A DNA stretch of 16,150 nucleotides from Candidatus Nitrosocosmicus sp. Its GTDB lineage: Archaea > Thermoproteota > Nitrososphaeria > Nitrososphaerales > Nitrososphaeraceae. Position 1 is the first letter of the stretch. Every line of letters starts with the position of its first letter. The notes beneath the pieces were generated by a model that did no database searches, was not told the DNA's origin, and worked only from the letters and a program-made list of their open reading frames with translations. The stretch spans positions 1 through 16,150 of the forward strand of contig JAKDMR010000015.1 of the NCBI GenBank assembly GCA_030452275.1. The letters run 5' to 3'. Position numbers and translations under genes: made by a program. Below are positions 6,089-13,017 of the stretch, piece after piece.

Positions 6089-6407
6089 TGAGTAGGGTAG
6101 CCCGTTAGTACCAACGTGAATAAAAGGCCCCATTTCAAATCCTCCCAAATCCATCACGTAGACGTAACAGCACGGCTGCGATGCCTTAGGGTTGCTCCCT
6201 CCCGGACCTCACCCATTTCAACAATCCACAGTCAATTTTACACCTTCATGTAAGTTGCTGCTCATAGCCATCCGATACGGCATGATTTCATCCTAGTCGA
6301 ATGAGCGGGTACCTCCCATTCACGAATTTACCTAACGGTTACTGATCCCGACATAAAGCCGATTTTCGGTACGGGGTACGGCTAGCACCCCGATCCTACC
6401 TACCCCG
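6089..6407 (-). ncRNA. ffs: Signal recognition particle RNA (7S RNA)
   Basis: The minus strand carries the SRP helix 8 signature (about 6182-6214): GTGAGGTCC, a GGGA tetraloop, GGGAGCAACCC, then TAAGGC, which is the SRP54-binding hairpin. The two ends pair: GTAGGTAG near the 5' end (about 6395-6405) with CTACCCTAC near the 3' end (about 6092-6100), allowing one bulged C, as in helix 1 of archaeal SRP RNA. Two small 5'-domain hairpins follow the 5' end (CGGGG...CCCCG and CCGAAAATCGG, the usual helices 3 and 4). The length of about 319 nt fits archaeal 7S RNA. A TATA box at 6428-6435 predicts a start near 6407. The ends are approximate. The RNA works with SRP19 and SRP54 in co-translational targeting. 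Confidence 0.9.
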
Positions 6408-6427
6408 ATAATCAATATCGCCAATTC

Positions 6428-6435
6428 AAATATAA
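6428..6435 (-). promoter_or_regulatory. TATA box of the SRP RNA gene
   Basis: On the minus strand this reads TTATATTT, about 25 nt before the predicted 5' end of the SRP RNA. Confidence 0.55.
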
Positions 6436-6513
6436 TTTTATTGGATGACGTTGTTCTAAGATCTAAATAATATTTTTTGGATGGGATTCATTCATGAACA
6501 AAAGGTAAAATAA

Positions 6514-6548
6514 TTTTTCTAGAAAAAATAAGAAATGTAGATCTACAT
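6514..6548 (-). terminator. Terminator of the thermosome gene with two adjacent palindromes
   Basis: A perfect 14-bp palindrome, ATGTAGATCTACAT (6535-6548), overlaps the thermosome stop codon. It is followed on the minus strand by a T-rich tract that itself contains a second palindrome, TTTTTCTAGAAAAA. Hairpin plus T run fits a terminator. Confidence 0.5.
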
Positions 6549-8204
6549 CATTCCGTCCATGCCTGGAGGCATTCCACCCATTCCGCCTGGAGGCATTCCA
6601 CCTCCACCAGCCGATTTACTTGAAGCAATTACATCATCAATTCTCAATAACATGGATGCTACTTCAGTAGCAGACTTGATAATCTGTTCTTTCACTGCCA
6701 ACGGTTCAAATATTTCAAGTTTGGCCATGTCTGCAATTCGTGAATTACGTGCATCAATTCCGGCCCATTTTGATCCCTTATTTTGCTTAGATCGCAATTC
6801 AGCCAATGTATCAATTTGGTTCATGCCCGCATTTTCAGCAAGTGTTAAGGGGATAATTTCCAATGCTTCAGCAAATTTTTCAGCTGCCAATTGTTCTCTG
6901 CCAGTCAGTGTATTAGTCCATTCTCTTAATTTACTAGAAACATATGCCTCAGGTGATCCGCCTCCAGCCACTATCAAGGGTTTTTCCAAAACATCTTTGG
7001 TCACCATAAGTGCATCATGTACGGAACGGTCTGCCTCATCAACCACTCTTTGGGACCCGCCGCGTATCAAGATGGTTACAGCTTTTGGATTTTTGCACCC
7101 TTCTATGAATACCCACTTGTCAGTTTCAACTTTCCTTTCTTCTACGAGATCAGCAGCTCCCAAATCCTTACTGGTCAAGTCATCGAGGTTGTTGATAACT
7201 CTTGCACCTGTAGCTCGGGATAGCTTGGTCATGTCACTCTCTTTCACACGTCTAACCGTCAAAACATTAGCTTTAGCAAGATAGTGTTGTGCGATGTCAT
7301 CCAATCCTTTTTGACATATTACCACATTAGCCCCAGAGCCAGTTATCTTTTCAACCATGGTCTTTAACATGGTATTTTCTTCATCAAGGAATCTCTTCAT
7401 TTGTTCCGGGGACGTAATGTTTAATTTTGCGTCGAATTCAGTCTTTTCTATTTCCAATGCAGAGTTAATCAATGCTATCTTAGCTTTTTCAGCTCTCTTG
7501 GGCATTCCTCCATGAACTACCTCCTTATCCAAAACAATTCCTTTTATCAATTTTGTATCTTTAATAGAACCACCAGATTTCTTTTCAACCTTGATGTCAT
7601 CCAAATCGACCTTTGTAGATCCGTTTCTAGATTCGGATACTTGTTGAGCAGCTGTGACAACAATATTAGCCAGGTCACCTGATTCCTTTGAAACTAGTTT
7701 AGTTTGCATTGATGTCTTTGCTATTCTTATTAATTGCTCTTTCTCGTTATTTGTTACTTTGATAGCGATATTGTTTAAAAGTTCTATTGACTTGACAGCA
7801 CATTTTCTGTACCCATCTACAATCACCGTCGGGTGAACATTTTTCGTAATCAACTCTTCTGCTTTTTCAATTAAAGAACCCGCTAAAACAACTACGGAAG
7901 TGGTGCCGTCCCCCACCTCATTATCTGTTGCCTTGCTTATTTCCACCATCATCTTGGCAGCAGGATGTTGAACATCAATTTCCTTCAATATAGTTGCACC
8001 ATCATTAGTAATAGTGACATCACCTAACGAATCTACAAGCATTTTATCCATGCCTCTAGGACCTAAACTAGTTCGTACTATTTCTGCGACTGTTTTTGCT
8101 GCATTTATGTTATTTTTCTGTGCTTCTCTTCCTTTAGTTTCACTTGCGCCTTCTTTTAATATTAAAACGGGCATTCCGCCTGCTGATCCTGTTTGAATTG
8201 ACAT
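6543..8204 (-). CDS. ths: Thermosome (group II chaperonin) subunit
   Basis: This is an ATP-driven protein-folding subunit of the archaeal double-ring chaperonin, cytosolic. From ATG 8204 the product is 553 aa, normal for the family. It has the N-terminal 'EIVRTSLGPRGMDKMLVD' (residues 41-58), 'GDVTITNDGATIL' (61-73), the ATPase motif 'GDGTT' (98-102) and the flexible Gly/Met/Pro tail 'GGMPPGGMGGMPPGMDGMM' typical of thermosomes. An upstream in-frame GTG at 8219 lies inside the sequence AAGGTGA, which looks like the Shine-Dalgarno site, so ATG 8204 is preferred. Two TATA boxes are possible: 8224-8232 (leaderless start) and 8253-8261 (leader of about 27 nt carrying the AAGGTGA). Whether the genome has further thermosome paralogues cannot be seen here. 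Confidence 0.97.
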   Translation of the reverse strand: MSIQTGSAGGMPVLILKEGASETKGREAQKNNINAAKTVAEIVRTSLGPRGMDKMLVDSLGDVTITNDGATILKEIDVQHPAAKMMVEISKATDNEVGDGTTSVVVLAGSLIEKAEELITKNVHPTVIVDGYRKCAVKSIELLNNIAIKVTNNEKEQLIRIAKTSMQTKLVSKESGDLANIVVTAAQQVSESRNGSTKVDLDDIKVEKKSGGSIKDTKLIKGIVLDKEVVHGGMPKRAEKAKIALINSALEIEKTEFDAKLNITSPEQMKRFLDEENTMLKTMVEKITGSGANVVICQKGLDDIAQHYLAKANVLTVRRVKESDMTKLSRATGARVINNLDDLTSKDLGAADLVEERKVETDKWVFIEGCKNPKAVTILIRGGSQRVVDEADRSVHDALMVTKDVLEKPLIVAGGGSPEAYVSSKLREWTNTLTGREQLAAEKFAEALEIIPLTLAENAGMNQIDTLAELRSKQNKGSKWAGIDARNSRIADMAKLEIFEPLAVKEQIIKSATEVASMLLRIDDVIASSKSAGGGGMPPGGMGGMPPGMDGMM

Positions 8205-8223
8205 ATTTCCATCATTCACCTTA

Positions 8224-8232
8224 AAATTATAG
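8224..8232 (-). promoter_or_regulatory. Candidate TATA box of the thermosome gene
   Basis: On the minus strand this reads CTATAATTT, 24 nt before ATG 8204. A second candidate, TTTAAAATA at 8253-8261, would give a leader containing the AAGGTGA ribosome-binding site. Confidence 0.35.
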
Positions 8233-8285
8233 TTTACTCTGCAGTCGTTGGTATATTTTAAACTTACTTAAATAAAATTAATTTA

Positions 8286-8304
8286 TTTGAAAAAAATAAA
8301 AAAG
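8286..8304 (-). terminator. T-run terminator after uL11
   Basis: Just past the uL11 stop the minus strand has TTTTTTATTTTTTT, a strong archaeal termination tract separating uL11 from the thermosome gene. Confidence 0.55.
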
Positions 8305-8787
8305 TCAGGATAGCAAAGAATTGTATTTGCCAGCCGAAATATCTTGATATATCTCATTTGCCACCTTATCTTCCACTTTTATACCCAAGCTCAGACAGGT
8401 GCCTATGATTTCCTTTGAAGATGATTTTACCGTTTGTGCGTACGAAACATCAAGTTTCATTTTTGATATTTTGACAATTCCCTCCATCGAGATATTACCT
8501 ACAAAATTAGTACCAGCAGTTCCAGACCCTTTGGTAATTCCAGACTCCTTAAAAATAAGGGCAGCAGTAGGGGGCATTCCCACTTCAACTGTGAATTGTT
8601 TGGTCTCGGTGTCTACTTCCACTTTAACTGGAACTTTCATCCCCGGAAAATCTTTGGTTTTTTCGTTTATAGTATTAACAACCTGTAAAATGTTAATTCC
8701 AAGTGGTCCCAGAGCAGGTCCCAAAGGTGGCCCCGCGCTAGCTTCGCCTCCACTTACTAATGCATTCACAACTTTTTTTTCACTCAT
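8305..8787 (-). CDS. rpl11: Large ribosomal subunit protein uL11 (L11)
   Basis: This is a component of the GTPase-associated stalk base of the large subunit, binding 23S rRNA with the P0/P1 stalk. The 160-residue product is of archaeal length and shows the N-terminal 'ALVSGGEASAGPPLGPALGPLGIN' block (the proline-rich switch; residues 9-32), 'PPTAALIFKESGITKGSG' in the hinge, and the C-terminal rRNA-binding part with 'EIIGTCLSLGIKVE'. ATG 8785-8787 gives the standard N-terminus. It lies 41 bp downstream of the spt5 gene on the same strand, an arrangement common in archaea, and is probably co-transcribed with it. Confidence 0.97.
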   Translation of the reverse strand: MSEKKVVNALVSGGEASAGPPLGPALGPLGINILQVVNTINEKTKDFPGMKVPVKVEVDTETKQFTVEVGMPPTAALIFKESGITKGSGTAGTNFVGNISMEGIVKISKMKLDVSYAQTVKSSSKEIIGTCLSLGIKVEDKVANEIYQDISAGKYNSLLS

Positions 8788-8828
8788 AAGATATTACAAA
8801 CAGACTAACGTAAAAACCACTTATAATT

Positions 8829-9560
8829 CTATAAAGACTTTTTTAAATAATTGGCGTCAACGGTTACAGGAATTTGATATGGAGAATCAAGTAAAACTAC
8901 TGTTGCTTCTTGCTTTTCATAATCAACTCTCATTATTTTGGCTTTCATGGATTTGAACGGTCCAGCAATAATCTCCACTGTGTCATCGATAATTAGTTCG
9001 GTGACTACTGGTTTCTTGATGAGATAACCCTCTAGATCCTTAAAGGGAAGCTCGCCCCTTATTTGTCCCCGTATATGTCGGATTCCGTGCATAGCTTCAT
9101 ACGCGATATTTGAATCTACTGCTTCAACGATTACATAACCCTTAAAATTTTCCAAAAATAAAACTGAATATATACCATCTATTTTCTTTGAATGTAGCCT
9201 ACTCTGAAGCATCGATGCTATCATGCTTTCTTGACCACCAGCTACCCTAACAACAAAAAATTTTGAATCACTATCCTCTTCGTTTGACAACAGAGTAGCA
9301 TCCTCAGTTTGACTTTCAGAATCTTTTGATCCCTTCACACTGGTTTTAGATTCCTTAGCACCTAAATTATCATCTTTTGCCCTCTTTGTATTGTTCTTAT
9401 TAGTCGACTTGGTCTTGATTGATTTTTTTTCATCCTTAGCCTCATCAAGATCATCGACAGCCTCAATTTTATCGGATTTATCATTATCATTATTATACTT
9501 ATCATCATTCAAGTCAATCAAATCCAAATCATCATCGTCTTTGCGGAGGTTTTTTGGCAT
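8829..9560 (-). CDS. spt5: Transcription elongation factor Spt5/NusG with long charged N-terminal extension
   Basis: This factor, with Spt4, clamps RNA polymerase during elongation. The conserved part is an NGN domain (about residues 100-183, starting 'KFFVVRVAGGQE' and including 'GIRHIRGQIRGELPF') and a KOW domain (about 188-242, with 'TVEIIAGPFKSMKAKI'). The usual archaeal protein is about 150 aa; here about 99 further residues precede the NGN domain. They are almost free of hydrophobic clusters: Asp-rich in residues 8-42, then Lys/Ser/Thr/Asn-rich in 43-85, then acidic again. ATG 9560 is in frame with no better start inside the extension. A TATA-like TTATAAATT near 9596-9604 gives a short leader. 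It heads a probable spt5-rpl11 operon. SecE, often adjacent, is not present here. Confidence 0.93.
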   Translation of the reverse strand: MPKNLRKDDDDLDLIDLNDDKYNNDNDKSDKIEAVDDLDEAKDEKKSIKTKSTNKNNTKRAKDDNLGAKESKTSVKGSKDSESQTEDATLLSNEEDSDSKFFVVRVAGGQESMIASMLQSRLHSKKIDGIYSVLFLENFKGYVIVEAVDSNIAYEAMHGIRHIRGQIRGELPFKDLEGYLIKKPVVTELIIDDTVEIIAGPFKSMKAKIMRVDYEKQEATVVLLDSPYQIPVTVDANYLKKSL

Positions 9561-9688
9561 ATTTATAGAATCATTAAACGTATTTGTTTTGGAATTTATA
9601 AGTTTATAACATTTGCTTCAAATATCCATTTAAGATATTTATCGTACAGGAATAAGAAATAAATCCAAATCAAAATCTCTAGTCTTTC

Positions 9689-10582
9689 TTGATAAGTGAG
9701 TTTACAATCATAACATCTTCCAAAGATATTGCCAGTTTTACCATGCTAAGCTATTTGAAAAATGAGGTAGGGTTTGAGGACACTTTTTATCCCAAAGATC
9801 ATACCAAAGTCGAGATTGACAAAAATCAAGACTTAAAAACTCCTGATCCCAAAATTAAGTTTCTTAGATCCAATGAATATCACAACCTGGATTTAGTTGT
9901 AACAGACGAAGAATTAATTCACTTAAGAAACATTAACAAATTTGAATTTCCAAATAGTGTAATGATCTTCTTGTCTAAACATGCATCAAAGAGTAAAATA
10001 CCCGCATTGACATCCCACTTTACAGGAAATTTTTCAACAGATAATTCGCTAGGTGGGGCAGCACATGAGATAGGTATAGCCTACCCTAGTTTTCAAAAGG
10101 AGTATATGAAAAAATTATATTCAATGAAAAACAGCTTACCCAAATATGATCTAACTATTGAATCTTCTCATCACGGACCAACATCATCTTCAAATCCTAT
10201 CTTGTTCATCGAGATAGGGTCTTCTGAAGAAGAATGGAATAACAAGAAAACAGCCAAGGTGGTTTGTGAGTGCTTACTGCAAACGATACAAAATGCAAAT
10301 AAAAAAACGAATATCGAAGAATCAGAAATCGCGATAGGGTTGGGTGGAAACCATTATCCACAAAAATTTAACAATCTAATTCTAACTTCGAATGTAGCCT
10401 TCGCCTCTATTGCTAGTAAACATAATTTGCGATTCATAAATACCGAAATGCTAGAACAAATGTGGAAAAAAAGCATTGAAAAGGTAACCAGTATATATAT
10501 TGACAAGAAAGGAATGGGTAGTGAAAAGGATAGAATATTATCCCTCCTAAGAACGCAAGAATTAGAGACAAAGTACATATGA
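9689..10582 (+). CDS. dtdA: D-aminoacyl-tRNA deacylase (DTD2/GEK1 type)
   Basis: The enzyme hydrolyses D-aminoacyl-tRNA to free D-amino acid and tRNA, a translation proofreading step; the archaeal/plant type is unrelated to bacterial Dtd. The 297-residue product has the family signatures 'FLSKHASKSKIPALTSHFTGN' (residues about 94-114), 'ESSHHGPTSSSNP' followed by 'FIEIGSSEEEW' (about 158-183), and 'GLGGNHYPQKF' (about 218-228); the conserved histidines are present in all three. The start is TTG 9689: an in-frame TAG lies at 9680-9682 and the next ATG (9743) would cut into the first beta strand. An AAATAAAT box at 9657-9664 would start transcription on or beside this TTG. The gene is divergent from spt5. 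Confidence 0.95.
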   Translation: MISEFTIITSSKDIASFTMLSYLKNEVGFEDTFYPKDHTKVEIDKNQDLKTPDPKIKFLRSNEYHNLDLVVTDEELIHLRNINKFEFPNSVMIFLSKHASKSKIPALTSHFTGNFSTDNSLGGAAHEIGIAYPSFQKEYMKKLYSMKNSLPKYDLTIESSHHGPTSSSNPILFIEIGSSEEEWNNKKTAKVVCECLLQTIQNANKKTNIEESEIAIGLGGNHYPQKFNNLILTSNVAFASIASKHNLRFINTEMLEQMWKKSIEKVTSIYIDKKGMGSEKDRILSLLRTQELETKYI

Positions 10583-10595
10583 TCTCACTGTATAG

Positions 10596-10602
10596 TTTTT
10601 TT
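10596..10602 (+). terminator. T-run terminator after dtdA
   Basis: A run of seven T residues lies about 13 nt past the dtdA stop codon. Confidence 0.45.
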
Positions 10603-10766
10603 ATTCTTATTTCAAAGAATTGTAATGTTTAATTAAATCAAAAATTATTCACTAAACGACTTAAAAGTTGTAACCTCAAGGTAGGTTATTAGAATTATGC
10701 ATAAGGTCACATCCACTATCCCAAACCTAGATTAACCATCCTGCAAATAATAAATCAAGAAGCAAA

Positions 10767-11213
10767 ATGAAGAAGGACGGGATCCTCATTGATTCAAGTC
10801 ATGACAAACCTTTGATGGTTGTAACTTCAGTTTTAAAAAATCAAAATGAAGTATTGGTATTACGTAGAAGTATTAAAGTTAAAACTATGCAAGATAAGTG
10901 GGCGGGGATTAGTGGATATCTTGAAAAAAATGAAGATTTACTTTCCAGAGCATTGACAGAAATCTCTGAAGAAACAAGAATAAACAAAGATGAATTAATT
11001 TTAAGAAAAATATTCAATCAACTAAATGTTCAAATTCACAATGAATTGCTCTTAATCATCCAACCTTTCTGTTTTGTTTCGAACACCAGGAAAGTAGCAT
11101 TGGATTGGGAACATTCAGACTACGCTTGGATCAATCATAAGGAATTGGACAATTTTGATTTCGTTCCCAGATTTAAAGAAATCATTACCAGGTGCCTTAA
11201 AGAATTACGATAA
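10767..11213 (+). CDS. NUDIX hydrolase
   Basis: This is a 148-residue single-domain NUDIX protein expected to hydrolyse a nucleoside diphosphate linked to another group; the substrate is not evident. The Nudix helix is 'GYLEKNEDLLSRALTEISEETRI' in outline: G50, E56, then 'TEISEET' (residues 64-70) where the consensus is RExxEE, so the usual Arg is Thr while the metal-binding glutamates are kept. Downstream, 'LDWEHSDYAWINHKELDNFDFVPRF' is a typical closing segment of small archaeal Nudix proteins. ATG 10767 is the only sensible start. The gene is preceded by about 180 bp without a gene and converges on rpl19e. Confidence 0.88.
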   Translation: MKKDGILIDSSHDKPLMVVTSVLKNQNEVLVLRRSIKVKTMQDKWAGISGYLEKNEDLLSRALTEISEETRINKDELILRKIFNQLNVQIHNELLLIIQPFCFVSNTRKVALDWEHSDYAWINHKELDNFDFVPRFKEIITRCLKELR

Positions 11214-11248
11214 TACAAATTGTCAAAAGGTCAGAATTGTCGTGATTG

Positions 11249-11256
11249 AAAAAAAA
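11249..11256 (-). terminator. T-run terminator after the eL32-eL19 operon
   Basis: On the minus strand there is a run of eight T residues about 20 nt past the eL19 stop codon. Confidence 0.45.
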
Positions 11257-11276
11257 TAAGATAATGAAATACTATT

Positions 11277-11723
11277 TTAGTGGATTTTTGATATCTTAAC
11301 CAGTTCTCTAAGATGAGACAAGGAACGTACTTGAGCGCCATTTACCTTTTTATACAGTGCCCAAAATTGTACATTCGTTATATCCTTTCTCTCTTTTAAT
11401 ATCTTTAAATGCCTTCTCATCGACCGTACCTTGATAACATATACTTCCTTTTTGCCAACTCGAGCTGTCTTTTTCCCTTTTTTGGATCCTGGACCAGTTC
11501 CATGTTTTTTCTTAGTTGCGAGTTTAGTTCTTGTTCGACCCCTAGAAGTGCCTTTAACTTTTGCGGTCCAAATTGACCCATTACTTATCAAAGATCTTAT
11601 GTTTTCTCGTGTAATTGAGTCGGCCACATCATCTAATTTGTCAGGCTCAAATCTTACTCTATTAACCCCAACTCCAAGAATTCGGGAAGCTAGTTCTCTT
11701 TTTTTATGTATATTTACTACCAT
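11277..11723 (-). CDS. rpl19e: Large ribosomal subunit protein eL19 (L19e)
   Basis: This archaeal/eukaryotic large-subunit protein binds 23S rRNA. The 148 residues show the typical opening 'KKRELASRILGVGVNRVRF', the 'LISNGSIWTAKVKGTSRGRTR' segment, a long lysine-rich linker, and 'VRSMRRHLKILKERKDITN' leading into the C-terminal helix with 'WALYKKVNGAQVRSLSHL'. Length and motif order are normal. ATG 11721-11723 lies 8 bp after the eL32 stop, so the two genes form an operon in the conserved archaeal order. Confidence 0.97.
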   Translation of the reverse strand: MVVNIHKKRELASRILGVGVNRVRFEPDKLDDVADSITRENIRSLISNGSIWTAKVKGTSRGRTRTKLATKKKHGTGPGSKKGKKTARVGKKEVYVIKVRSMRRHLKILKERKDITNVQFWALYKKVNGAQVRSLSHLRELVKISKIH

Positions 11724-11731
11724 TTATAACA

Positions 11732-12190
11732 CTACTTTTGATTTTTCTTCACGGTTGAAGATTTGGATGAATTTTTCTTCACGGTTGAAGATTTGGATGG
11801 ATCGGATTCAGATTTTTTTCCGTTTATTAGTTTGATTCCCATTGACTCTGCTTTTGAAATAATCTCTAGTCTTTTCTTGTTTCCAACTGTATGAGCTATG
11901 CGGGCTGCATCCTTAGTATTATCCAACAGCATCAAATCCTTTATGTTGTGAACCAGATTATCAACATAACCAGAAGGATGTAATCCGCGCGATATTTTAG
12001 GGCCACGGTAACCAATTTTTACTAATGGCGGCACTCCTGAGACTTGCTTTCTCATCTTATTGTCAACGCCCTTGGGTTTTCTCCAGTTTACAGCTAATCT
12101 TTTGTATCTCCAGCTTTCTTGTCTCTTAAATTTGGGACGATGCTCTGAAACCTTTTTACGTTGTTCAAGGAGATCATTATTGATTACCAT
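11732..12190 (-). CDS. rpl32e: Large ribosomal subunit protein eL32 (L32e) with repeated basic tail
   Basis: This archaeal/eukaryotic large-subunit protein has 152 aa. The conserved core includes 'RPKFKRQESWRYKRL', 'WRKPKGVDNKMR', 'VKIGYRGPKISRGLHPSGY' and 'DAARIAHTVGNKKRLEI'. The C-terminus continues as a lysine/serine tail in which 'SSKSSTVKKN' occurs twice in tandem because of a 30-bp in-frame duplication. ATG 12190 fits the family start. A TATA-like AT-rich box at 12213-12225 lies about 29 nt upstream. It is first in the eL32-eL19 operon. Confidence 0.96.
   Translation of the reverse strand: MVINNDLLEQRKKVSEHRPKFKRQESWRYKRLAVNWRKPKGVDNKMRKQVSGVPPLVKIGYRGPKISRGLHPSGYVDNLVHNIKDLMLLDNTKDAARIAHTVGNKKRLEIISKAESMGIKLINGKKSESDPSKSSTVKKNSSKSSTVKKNQK
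11740..11799 (-). repeat. 30-bp tandem duplication inside rpl32e
   Basis: Two adjacent 30-bp units (11740-11769 and 11770-11799) are identical at 29 positions. They are in frame and add ten residues to the basic tail. Confidence 0.9.
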
Positions 12191-12198
12191 AATACCGT

Positions 12199-12218
12199 TT
12201 TATTCTACTTAGAATAAA
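12199..12218. promoter_or_regulatory. 20-bp palindrome in the rpl32e promoter
   Basis: Arms TTTATTCTA and TAGAATAAA are separated by 2 nt. The palindrome overlaps the TATA-like region (12213-12225) and ends 9 bp before ATG 12190, a position suited to a repressor. It is AT-rich, so chance is possible. Confidence 0.35.
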
Positions 12219-12297
12219 TAAATATGTTTCCGATTGATGCCAAACAGGTCCATATAGTAATTGTGTTAGTTAGTCCCTAAAAAATTATTAGGCATAA

Positions 12298-12312
12298 TGC
12301 TAGGCCCTAGCA
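12298..12312. promoter_or_regulatory. 15-bp palindrome upstream of the sod gene
   Basis: TGCTAGG and CCTAGCA form perfect 7-bp arms around one C, about 22 bp upstream of the TATA-like box (12335-12342). The position, upstream of the basal promoter, would suit an activator or redox regulator of superoxide dismutase. Confidence 0.4.
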
Positions 12313-12334
12313 CCGGAAAAAGAAAAGGGAAAAG

Positions 12335-12342
12335 GATAAAAG
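12335..12342 (+). promoter_or_regulatory. TATA-like box of the sod gene
   Basis: GATAAAAG is centred about 26 nt before ATG 12365, predicting a leaderless transcript. Confidence 0.35.
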
Positions 12343-12364
12343 GTTTCATATACACAATTGATTA

Positions 12365-12985
12365 ATGAATAAATACGAACTACCTCCTCTTCCATACAGC
12401 TATGATGCATTAGAACCACATATAGATGCAAAAACTATGGAAATCCATTATACAAAACATCATCAAACATATACCAACAATCTTAACGCGGCTCTTGAAA
12501 AATGTCCTCAAGATATTCAGAATAAGGATATAATAGAAATACTTAGTGACTTAGGGAATGTACCCAATGATTTAAAATCAGCAATAAACTTTAATGGCGG
12601 TGGGTTTGATAATCATCGAATTTTTTGGAACAATTTAACTCCAAATGGCGGAGGGGAACCACAAGGATCTATTGCAGAGGCAATAAATAATTCATTTGGA
12701 AGTTTTTCAGCATTTAAGGAAAAGTTTACTGCAAGTACAGTAGGTATTCAAGGAAGCGGTTGGGGATGGCTAGTATTTGACCCCAAGAACAACAAAGTAG
12801 ACTATAAATCCATGTCTAATCAAACCAGTCCCAGGACAGAAAATCTCGTACCATTGTTAGGGTGTGATGTGTGGGAACATGCTTATTATCTCAATTATCA
12901 GAATAAAAGACCCGACTATGTCAATGCATGGTGGAATCTGATAAATTGGGAAGATGTAAACAATAGGTATGCAAAATCGAAATAA
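12365..12985 (+). CDS. sod: Superoxide dismutase (Fe/Mn family)
   Basis: The enzyme converts superoxide to oxygen and hydrogen peroxide in the cytosol. The 206-residue product is of normal length. The metal ligands are H28 ('MEIHYTKHH'), H82 ('FDNHRIFW'), D166 and H170 ('GCDVWEHAYY'). The outer-sphere pattern, a glycine in 'NFNGGG' and Gln in 'SNQTSP' (residue 151), follows manganese-type enzymes more than iron-type, although cambialistic use is possible. No signal peptide is present. ATG 12365 is the natural family start, and a TATA-like box sits about 26 nt upstream. The gene is monocistronic, divergent from rpl32e and convergent with the cysteine-cluster protein. Confidence 0.96.
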   Translation: MNKYELPPLPYSYDALEPHIDAKTMEIHYTKHHQTYTNNLNAALEKCPQDIQNKDIIEILSDLGNVPNDLKSAINFNGGGFDNHRIFWNNLTPNGGGEPQGSIAEAINNSFGSFSAFKEKFTASTVGIQGSGWGWLVFDPKNNKVDYKSMSNQTSPRTENLVPLLGCDVWEHAYYLNYQNKRPDYVNAWWNLINWEDVNNRYAKSK

Positions 12986-12995
12986 CCTATTTTTT
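12962..12995 (+). terminator. Hairpin plus T-run terminator after sod
   Basis: Arms AATAGGT (12962-12968) and ACCTATT (12985-12991) flank the stop codon region with a 16-nt loop and are followed by four further T residues. The minus strand across 13000-13006 also has a short T run for the convergent gene. Confidence 0.45.
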
Positions 12996-13017
12996 GTTGA
13001 GAAAAACAACTCCTTTG

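Noticed and set aside
6089..6407. Possible rRNA fragment in the GC-richer intergenic island
   Set aside because: No 16S, 23S or 5S signatures are present; the helix 8 motif and paired ends identify SRP RNA.
6559..7284. Long plus-strand open frame (241 codons) opposite the thermosome gene
   Set aside because: It is the antisense of a strongly conserved chaperonin gene; its composition simply mirrors the Gly/Met/Pro tail and coding bias of the real gene.
8399..8956. Plus-strand open frame (185 codons) across uL11 and the end of spt5
   Set aside because: It spans antisense of two unmistakable genes and their spacer, with no recognisable protein features.
11431..11835. Plus-strand 134-codon frame with a repeated segment near its end
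   Set aside because: It is antisense of eL19 and the eL32 tail; the repeat is the 30-bp duplication of rpl32e read backwards.
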